Positions 1 through 5,385 of a DNA stretch of 13,029 bases are shown in pieces. The position numbers and the translations under genes are program-made. Source of the DNA: Desulfobulbaceae bacterium (GTDB taxonomy: Bacteria > Desulfobacterota > Desulfobulbia > Desulfobulbales > Desulfurivibrionaceae); NCBI GenBank assembly GCA_003517965.1, contig DOZO01000018.1:50549-63577 (forward strand). The letters run 5' to 3'. The notes under the pieces are model-generated. The model did not search any database. It was not told the DNA's origin and saw only the letters and a program-made list of their open reading frames with translations. How positions within the stretch are numbered: the stretch's first letter is position 1; the number at the start of each line of letters is the position of its first letter.

Positions 1-1
1 C

Positions 2-1438
2 GACCGCTTCCTGCCGGACAAGGCCATAGACCTTATCGACGAGGCGGCTTCCCGGTTGCGGATCGAGATCGATTCCATGCCCACAGAGATTGACGAGGTG
101 GAGCGCAAGAAGATCATGCTGGTGATCGAGCGGGAGGCTCTGAAAAAGGAAAGCGATGCCGCCTCTAAAGAGCGGTTGACCAAGATCGAGGCGGAGCTGG
201 CCGAGCTCAACGAAACCCTGACCGGTATGAAGGGCCATTGGCATCTGGAGCGGGACATCATTCAGAAGATCCGCACCATCAAGAGCGGTATTGACGAGGC
301 CAGGGTTGCCGAGCAGCAGGCCGAACGCCAGGGCGATCTCAGCCGGGTGGCCGAGATCCGCTACGGCAAGATCGTGGAGCTTGAAAAACAGCTTGCCGCA
401 GAGAATGCCCATTTGGCCGAGATCCAGAAGGATCGCAAGATGCTGAAAGAAGAAGTGGACGAGGAGGATGTGGCCCAGGTGGTGGCCAAGTGGACCGGAA
501 TTCCGGTTGATCGATTGCTTTCTGGGGAAAAAGACAAGCTGGTCCATGCCGATACCGAACTGGCCCGGCGGGTGGTGGGCCAGCAGGAGGCGATCACCGC
601 CGTGGCTAACGCGGTGCGTCGGGCGCGGGCCGGGCTGCAAGACCCCAATCGGCCTCTGGGTTCTTTTATTTTTTTAGGCCCCACCGGGGTTGGCAAGACC
701 GAGCTGGCCCGGAGTCTGGCTCATTTTCTTTTTGACACCGAAAAGGCCATGATCCGGATTGATATGTCCGAGTACATGGAGAAACATTCGGTCTCCCGCC
801 TGATCGGCGCGCCTCCGGGCTATGTGGGCTATGAGGAAGGGGGCTATCTCACCGAGGCGGTGCGGCGCAGGCCTTATTCGGTCATTCTTTTTGACGAGAT
901 TGAAAAGGCCCACCCGGATGTGTTTAACGTCCTGCTCCAGATCCTCGACGACGGTCGGATGACTGATGGCAAGGGTCGGACGGTTGATTTCAAGAACACT
1001 ATCCTGATCATGACTTCGAATCTGGGCAGTCAGATGATCATGGAGCTGGGTGAGAGTCGTCGGGCCGAGATGCAGATCCAGATCGATGCCATCCTTCATG
1101 CCCATTTCCGGCCTGAGTTTTTGAACCGGATCGATGAGATCATCATCTTCCACTCCTTGGGTAGGGAACATCTTGCCCGGATCATTGACATCCAGGTGGC
1201 CTTGCTCACTAAGCGGCTGGCCGAGCAGAAATATAGCGTCAGTCTGACCGAGGCAGGCAAGGAGTACCTGATTGAGGTGGGCTATGACCCGAGCTTTGGC
1301 GCCAGGCCGCTCAAACGCGCTATCCAGCGTCATGTGCAGGACGGCCTGGCCATGAAGATTCTCGATGGCACCTTTGTTGAGGGTGATACGATTGTGGTGG
1401 ATCGTGGCGAGGCAGGGCTTGTTTTTACAAAGGGGTGA
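2..1438 (+). CDS. clpB: ATP-dependent disaggregase ClpB, 3' part (5' end outside window)
   Basis: Hsp100 disaggregase that works with DnaK to extract polypeptides from cytoplasmic aggregates. The frame is open from the first bases (DRFLPDKAIDLIDEAASRL, the end of the first AAA+ module), so this is the C-terminal part of a roughly 850-residue protein and not a gene starting at the first internal ATG (56). The middle coiled-coil domain follows (about 90-460). The second AAA+ domain has Walker A GPTGVGKT (677-700), the pore loop GYVGYEEGG, Walker B VILFDE (about 881-898), sensor 1 TSN, FRPEFLNRID with the arginine finger, and sensor 2 GARPLKR. The C-terminus ends normally just after GDTIVVD. ClpB, and not ClpA or ClpC, is chosen because of the long middle domain and its IRYGKIVELEKQL-type motif. 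No damage is seen. A terminator follows, so it probably ends its transcript. Confidence 0.97.
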   Translation, partial: DRFLPDKAIDLIDEAASRLRIEIDSMPTEIDEVERKKIMLVIEREALKKESDAASKERLTKIEAELAELNETLTGMKGHWHLERDIIQKIRTIKSGIDEARVAEQQAERQGDLSRVAEIRYGKIVELEKQLAAENAHLAEIQKDRKMLKEEVDEEDVAQVVAKWTGIPVDRLLSGEKDKLVHADTELARRVVGQQEAITAVANAVRRARAGLQDPNRPLGSFIFLGPTGVGKTELARSLAHFLFDTEKAMIRIDMSEYMEKHSVSRLIGAPPGYVGYEEGGYLTEAVRRRPYSVILFDEIEKAHPDVFNVLLQILDDGRMTDGKGRTVDFKNTILIMTSNLGSQMIMELGESRRAEMQIQIDAILHAHFRPEFLNRIDEIIIFHSLGREHLARIIDIQVALLTKRLAEQKYSVSLTEAGKEYLIEVGYDPSFGARPLKRAIQRHVQDGLAMKILDGTFVEGDTIVVDRGEAGLVFTKG

Positions 1439-1450
1439 CAGACAGGCGCA

Positions 1451-1467
1451 AGGTTAAAGGTTAAAGG
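1451..1467. repeat. Short tandem repeat AGGTTAA x2 plus AGG
   Basis: Two exact copies of AGGTTAA are followed by a partial third copy, between the clpB stop codon and the terminator stem. It overlaps the first bases of the stem. No function is apparent. Confidence 0.6.
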
Positions 1468-1502
1468 CCGGCCGGGATTGTAGGTGATCCGGCCGACCTT
1501 TT
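1463..1502 (+). terminator. Rho-independent terminator after clpB
   Basis: The left arm AAAGGCCGGCCGG (1463-1475) and right arm CCGGCCGACCTTT (1489-1501) pair with a single mismatch around a 13-base loop. A short run of four T (1499-1502) completes a GC-rich terminator 25 bases after the clpB stop. The T-run is short, so termination may be incomplete. It separates clpB from the next gene. Confidence 0.75.
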
Positions 1503-1564
1503 GTGTTATATGAGGTGACGATTTTTTTTGTAACGTCCATCATCTTTTGTTGTGGGTATAGAAC

Positions 1565-2101
1565 ATGAAAAGTAAGGAAAGTGCGGCCGACCTCGTGGCT
1601 TTGTTCGGCCAGCGGGCAGGCAATATCTATGAGGCGCGGGGCTATTGCTGCTCCGAAACGGTTGTTTATCTGTTCAATCAGGCGCTGGGCGGCCCCTTGA
1701 GCGAGGAGGTGGCAGCCAGCCTTGGCTCGGGGTTTTGCCATGGCATGGGCGGGGCCGGCTGCGTTTGCGGTGGGCTGGCCGGGGCGGGCATAGGCCTGGG
1801 TTTGTTTCTTGGCCCGCGCCGGGCAGGGGGCATGAAGAAAAAAGAGTTTCAGTCTCTGGTCAAGGAGGCGCACGATCGCTTCAAGGCTCGTTTCGGGGTC
1901 ACCTGCTGCCGGACCCTGTTGAAACGCCGGAAGGAAAACAAGGGGGCAAGCTGTCAGGAACTGACCATGGGCGGCGCGGAAATCGGCATAGCCATAATCC
2001 TCGAACAGCGGCCGGAGCTGGCCGGGCAGGTTGATCTCGATTTTCTGCGTGAGCGCGAGTCGAAAGTTGCTGGACTGGCCAAGCGATTGCTGGGTAGATG
2101 A
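1565..2101 (+). CDS. C_GCAxxG_C_C family putative redox-active protein
   Basis: A 178-residue cytoplasmic protein with no signal peptide or membrane segment. The cysteines match the C_GCAxxG_C_C family of putative redox or metal-binding proteins: CC at 28-29, C58, the glycine-rich core GGAGCVCGGLAG with C66 and C68, CC at 114-115 and C130. The family is common in anaerobes, but no reaction has been assigned to most members, so the role is unknown. The start is fixed: an in-frame TAG lies one codon upstream of the ATG at 1565 and no other ATG exists before the core motif. The ribosome site is weak. The stop overlaps the next start as ATGA, so it is probably translationally coupled to the dihydrouridine synthase gene. 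The family call is good; the function is open. Confidence 0.85.
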   Translation: MKSKESAADLVALFGQRAGNIYEARGYCCSETVVYLFNQALGGPLSEEVAASLGSGFCHGMGGAGCVCGGLAGAGIGLGLFLGPRRAGGMKKKEFQSLVKEAHDRFKARFGVTCCRTLLKRRKENKGASCQELTMGGAEIGIAIILEQRPELAGQVDLDFLRERESKVAGLAKRLLGR

Positions 2102-3090
2102 ACAGCTCAATTAGTTTGCGCGGGCTGGAGATTTCTCCGCCGCTTTTTCTGGCGCCCATGGCTGGCTTGACCCACTCGGCCCTGCGCCGTCTCATTCTGG
2201 AGCTGGGGGGCATCGGTCTGTTGTCCACCGAAATGCTCTCCGCTGCTCGTCTGCCCTCGGAAAATCCGCGTCTCTCGCCCTATCTGGTGCGCCATGCCCA
2301 GGAAACTCCCCTTTCTTATCAACTGCTGGTCAGCCGGGAGGCGGAGATTGCCCCGGCCATTACCAAACTCCATGCCCTGGGGGCCGAGGCCATTGATCTC
2401 AATCTGGGCTGTCCGGCTCCCACCGTGCGCCGCATGGGAGCGGGCAGTAGTCTCATGGAGGAGCCCGCTATGGTTCGGGCCTTGGTGGCGACGGCTAGAA
2501 GGCAGACCGATCTGCCGCTTACCGCCAAGATCAGGCTCGGCGAGACCTTGGATGAGGATAGGTTGCGTGATTTCTGCCTGATGCTGGAGGGTGAGGGGAT
2601 CGACCTGCTTTCGGTGCATGCCCGGCTCCGGGGTGAGTCGTTTGTCCGCAAGCCGCACTGGCCTTGGGTCGGCAAGGTGAAGGGTTGGCTGAAAATCCCG
2701 GTTATCGCCAACGGTGGAATTTTTTCGCTGGAAGACGCCAAAAATTGCCTGGCCCAATCAGGGGCGGACGGTCTTATGCTGGGCCGGGCTGCCGCCGTCC
2801 GACCTTGGCTTTTCGCCGAGCTTGCTCATAGTTTGTACGGCGTTGGTTCGGAGGTCGGGGCGGTGAACAGGCCGGCCACCTATCTGCGCTTCATCGAGTT
2901 GCTTGAGGAAAGTTTCCTGCCGGAGCGGCGCCTGGGCCGTCTCAAGGAGTTCAGCCATTATTTTGCCAAAAATTATCCCTTCGGCCATCATCTGGCCTCG
3001 GCCGTGCAATCCAGCGCTTCCCTGAACGAGGCCAGGGAAAAGGCTTTAGTCTTTCTCGCTGTTAACGAGGCAGTGATTGAGGATCATTGA
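2098..3090 (+). CDS. dus: tRNA-dihydrouridine synthase (Dus family)
   Basis: FMN-dependent enzyme that reduces uridine to dihydrouridine in tRNA D-loops using NAD(P)H. The protein has 330 residues, the usual Dus length. Visible landmarks in order: FLAPMAGLTHSALRR (18-31), where FMN binds; SYQLLVS (73-79); LNLGCPAPTVRRMGAGSSL (101-119) with C105 as the expected catalytic acid; LTAKIRLG (141-148); SVHAR (172-176); IPVIANGGI (200-208) and GLMLGRAA (225-232) for the FMN phosphate; then a helical C-terminal domain. All expected active-site residues are present. The ATG overlaps the upstream stop (ATGA), so translation probably depends on the upstream gene. The subfamily (A, B or C type, and hence the tRNA position) cannot be fixed by eye. 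No convincing terminator was found in the 43 bases before the convergent chemoreceptor gene. Confidence 0.95.
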   Translation: MNSSISLRGLEISPPLFLAPMAGLTHSALRRLILELGGIGLLSTEMLSAARLPSENPRLSPYLVRHAQETPLSYQLLVSREAEIAPAITKLHALGAEAIDLNLGCPAPTVRRMGAGSSLMEEPAMVRALVATARRQTDLPLTAKIRLGETLDEDRLRDFCLMLEGEGIDLLSVHARLRGESFVRKPHWPWVGKVKGWLKIPVIANGGIFSLEDAKNCLAQSGADGLMLGRAAAVRPWLFAELAHSLYGVGSEVGAVNRPATYLRFIELLEESFLPERRLGRLKEFSHYFAKNYPFGHHLASAVQSSASLNEAREKALVFLAVNEAVIEDH

Positions 3091-3133
3091 GCGGAGAGCC
3101 GCCTGAAAAGCCCGCTCGTCACCATGATCTTGC

Positions 3134-4678
3134 TTACCCGTGTTTCGATATCCTGGCTGGCAGCGTGCTCTTCGCGTTTCTGTCGCCGGCCCTATGACCA
3201 TCCATCAACTCGGTCAGGGTCTGGATATTGTCGCGCAGCATAATGGCCTGTGACATTACTGAATCGGCGATCACGGCCAGTTCCTGAGCGCTGGCTGCCA
3301 GCTGCTGGGTGCCGGTGTCCATCTCCGACACCGACTTGTTGATCTGGACGATGCCCAGGGTTTGTTCCCGAGAAGCGGTGGAAATCTCCCCGATGAGCAC
3401 GCTGACCTTTCTGCTCCCCTCGCTCACATCGCTTGACTGCGCCACCACGCTGTCCACCTTGCCCAAGCCGTCGTCGACATTCTTGATTGCCCTTTCGATC
3501 AGGGTAGAAGAATTTCTCGCTGCTTCCGCCGCGCGCATGGCCAGGTTGCGCACCTCGTCCGCTACCACCGCGAAACCGGCCCCTTGCTGCCCGGCTCTGG
3601 CCGCCTCAACCGCCGCGTTCAGCGCCAGCAGGTTGGTCTGGAAGGCGATACCCTCGATTCCCTTGATGATGCTGGATATCTCGTCGCTATCCTTCTTGAT
3701 GTGTTGCATGCTGGTTTGCATCTCACCGATGTCCAGGTTTGCCAGGGTACTCACCTCGGCATTACGCCGCATGGCCCCGTCCGCCTCGGAGGAATTGGCG
3801 TCGTTTTGCTGGATCATGGCGGTGACCTCCTCCAACGAGGCGCTGGTCTCCTCAAGAGAGGCCGCCATCTCTGAGGCCATTTCCGCCAGCTGCTGAGTCG
3901 CCTCCGAGGTATGGCGCGCCTCGTCGGTGATGCTGTTGGTGGCCTGATCCAGGTCGACGACAATGGCATTGAGGGTGCGGACGATTATGCCCACGAAAAG
4001 CACGGAAAGCAGGCTCACCACCAATACCGAGATCGCTCCGCCCACAATAAAGAAAAGCGACCAATTGCGCACCTCCGCTATCGAGACATCCTTCAGTTGT
4101 TCCCGGGCGGCGCGCAGTTCATCCGTGGCCGCCTCGGTGCTGCGCATCAGTTTTTCATGTATCGGCACGAATTCAGCGGTCAGCACCTGCATCGCCTCCT
4201 CCCCTTTCCCTGCCTTGGCCAAGGGGATTAATCGTTCTTCGATTACCTTCCGCAACAGTACCGCCGAATTTTCCATCTCCTTATAGGCGGTCACCACGGC
4301 GGAATCCTCGGCCACGGCATGACATGCCCCGCAGTAGGGCCGGCTGGGGTCGTCTGATTTATAGACGATGGCGTGCATGTCCGCGGCCAGTTCCTGCTGA
4401 TGGCTTATCAGTTGCACGGCTTTCTTAGCCAGGGATTCGTCGAAAGTATGGGCCTGGACCCGAAGCAGGTTGTTGAGCAGCAGCAGATCGACCCGGGCTT
4501 GGCTGAAATCGTCGATGAACTGGGCCTTGAGCTCTATGCCCCGGAAGGTCCACCCTCCAACCTTGATCCGGGTGATGATGAACTGGCTGATGACCATGCT
4601 GGAAACCAGTGATACTACCGCAAACCCCACCAGCAGAAACAGTTTTTTTCTCAGACTTAAGTTGTTCAGCCATTTCAT
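3134..4678 (-). CDS. Methyl-accepting chemotaxis protein with periplasmic c-type heme motif
   Basis: Inner-membrane chemoreceptor of 514 residues. Membrane segment 1 spans about residues 12-35 and segment 2 about 206-232, leaving a mostly helical periplasmic domain of about 170 residues. That domain contains YCGACH (115-120), a CxxCH site for covalent heme c, so the probable signal is redox state or a heme-binding gas. The cytoplasmic part has the signalling tip EGIAFQTNLLALNAAVEAAR (342-361) followed by GAGFAVVADEVRNLA, which contacts CheA and CheW, and flanking adaptation helices rich in E/Q/A/S. No HAMP linker is recognisable between segment 2 and the signalling helices: the usual Pro and DExG landmarks are missing. 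There is no C-terminal CheR-tethering pentapeptide. The start has a good ribosome site (AGGTGA). The gene is monocistronic and converges with dus. Partner Che proteins are not in the window. Confidence 0.95.
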   Translation of the reverse strand: MKWLNNLSLRKKLFLLVGFAVVSLVSSMVISQFIITRIKVGGWTFRGIELKAQFIDDFSQARVDLLLLNNLLRVQAHTFDESLAKKAVQLISHQQELAADMHAIVYKSDDPSRPYCGACHAVAEDSAVVTAYKEMENSAVLLRKVIEERLIPLAKAGKGEEAMQVLTAEFVPIHEKLMRSTEAATDELRAAREQLKDVSIAEVRNWSLFFIVGGAISVLVVSLLSVLFVGIIVRTLNAIVVDLDQATNSITDEARHTSEATQQLAEMASEMAASLEETSASLEEVTAMIQQNDANSSEADGAMRRNAEVSTLANLDIGEMQTSMQHIKKDSDEISSIIKGIEGIAFQTNLLALNAAVEAARAGQQGAGFAVVADEVRNLAMRAAEAARNSSTLIERAIKNVDDGLGKVDSVVAQSSDVSEGSRKVSVLIGEISTASREQTLGIVQINKSVSEMDTGTQQLAASAQELAVIADSVMSQAIMLRDNIQTLTELMDGHRAGDRNAKSTLPARISKHG

Positions 4679-4717
4679 ATCGTCACCTATTTTTTCGTTA
4701 AAAGGTTCGTCCCCCCA

Positions 4718-4731
4718 AAAATAGCTATTTT
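4718..4731. repeat. 14-bp perfect palindrome AAAATAGCTATTTT
   Basis: A perfect palindrome just downstream of the predicted -10 box of the chemoreceptor promoter, about where transcription should start. It could be an operator or a short leader hairpin. AT-rich palindromes of this size can also arise by chance. Confidence 0.4.
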
Positions 4732-4759
4732 ATTATACTGATTTTACAAGAATATACAA
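4732..4759 (-). promoter_or_regulatory. Sigma-70-type promoter for the chemoreceptor gene
   Basis: On the minus strand a perfect -10 box TATAAT (4737-4732) is preceded by TTGTAT (4759-4754) with a 16-base spacer. The -35 box is weak (3 of 6 consensus bases). This would give a leader of roughly 45-50 bases ending at the AGGTGA ribosome site before the ATG at 4678. Confidence 0.5.
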
Positions 4760-4808
4760 AAAATAAGTAGTGTCAGGCTCAGTGTTGTCCGGTTAAAACC
4801 TTGCAGGT

Positions 4809-4824
4809 TGGCAATAGTTTTGCA
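4809..4824 (+). promoter_or_regulatory. Sigma-54 (RpoN) promoter P1, upstream copy
   Basis: TGGCAATAGTTTTGCA matches the sigma-54 consensus TGGCACGRNNNTTGCW at all but two defined positions. The GG (4810-4811) and GC (4822-4823) have exactly the required ten-base gap. The predicted start is near 4835, giving a leader of about 130 bases for the gene at 4966. Such promoters need an ATP-driven enhancer-binding protein; none is encoded in the window. Confidence 0.6.
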
Positions 4825-4878
4825 GAAACGCCATGCTTTATGCAATGTGTTTTCTTTTAAAATCAAACAGTTAGTCTT

Positions 4879-4894
4879 TGGCATGGTTTGTGCT
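4879..4894 (+). promoter_or_regulatory. Sigma-54 (RpoN) promoter P2, downstream copy
   Basis: TGGCATGGTTTGTGCT matches TGGCACGRNNNTTGCW with two mismatches and the correct GG-N10-GC spacing (4880-4881 and 4892-4893). The predicted start is near 4905, giving a leader of about 60 bases. It lies 70 bases downstream of P1 and in the same direction. Confidence 0.6.
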
Positions 4895-4951
4895 TTGGAA
4901 GAGAGCAAAGACAACGAAACTACGAAGTTTCAGGTAACAGTTAAATAGACC

Positions 4952-4957
4952 AGGAGG
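4952..4957 (+). promoter_or_regulatory. Strong ribosome binding site AGGAGG
   Basis: A perfect AGGAGG lies eight bases before the ATG at 4966. It fixes the start of the small membrane protein and predicts efficient translation. Confidence 0.85.
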
Positions 4958-4965
4958 AACAAGCC

Positions 4966-5298
4966 ATGAAAACGAATGAAACCGCAAAAAAAGGTCTGTA
5001 TGTGGGTGTTGGTGTTGGTCTGGTGCTTTTCGTGCTGGCCGGTTTGCTACCAGGATCATTGTTGGGCGGAGTTGTAGGATTGAAAATTGTCGGTGCCCTG
5101 TACGGCGGCCCGATGACCACAGCGATCCTGCCAAAGATTATCCTTGCCGTATCCATGCTCATCGGCGTCATGCTCTCCGCAGTGGTATATGTGCTCGGCC
5201 CTGGTATGATCGGCTGGAGCGTGGGCTACATGTTTGAGGCGGCCAGAAAGCGGGCCGAGGTCGGGGATGCCGCGCTGAGCCAGGTCGGGGCCGAGTAA
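4966..5298 (+). CDS. Small membrane protein of unknown function, sigma-54-type promoters
   Basis: A 110-residue hydrophobic protein that I do not recognise by name. After a short charged N-terminus (MKTNETAKKG) come glycine-rich hydrophobic stretches at about residues 11-32 and 33-46, then a long one at about 55-85, then a charged C-terminal tail (EAARKRAEVGDAALSQ). Two to four membrane passes are possible, with helix-packing GxxxG-like glycines in the first stretches. There are no cysteines, histidine clusters or enzyme motifs. The strong ribosome site and the terminator directly after the gene support a real, monocistronic, well-expressed gene. Two tandem sigma-54-type promoters suggest activation by a specific stress or metabolic signal. 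It is divergent from the heme chemoreceptor, but a functional link is only inference. Possible roles (envelope stress, membrane accessory protein) cannot be told apart from sequence. Confidence 0.85.
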   Translation: MKTNETAKKGLYVGVGVGLVLFVLAGLLPGSLLGGVVGLKIVGALYGGPMTTAILPKIILAVSMLIGVMLSAVVYVLGPGMIGWSVGYMFEAARKRAEVGDAALSQVGAE

Positions 5299-5327
5299 GA
5301 CGCACGAAAAAAAATAGCTGCATGCTA

Positions 5328-5374
5328 AAGGTTGCCCGTGGATTCACTCTCCGCGGGCAGCCTTTTTAATTTTC
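5328..5374 (+). terminator. Rho-independent terminator after the small membrane protein
   Basis: AGGTTGCCCG (5329-5338) pairs with CGGGCAGCCT (5354-5363) with one G-U pair, followed by TTTTT and a further T-rich stretch. It starts about 30 bases after the stop at 5298. On the opposite strand the same stem lies just after the GGDEF-EAL gene stop (5386), with a T-rich run further on (complement of 5307-5315), so it may serve both convergent genes. Confidence 0.85.
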
Positions 5375-5385
5375 TGTCGGTTGGA

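Noticed and set aside
674..1333. 219-codon open frame on the minus strand
   Set aside because: Antisense to the second AAA+ domain of clpB, with no recognisable motif.
3085..3119. Terminator between dus and the chemoreceptor gene (GAGCGG paired with CCGCTC)
   Set aside because: The six-base stem has no T-run on either side, so it is not a convincing intrinsic terminator.
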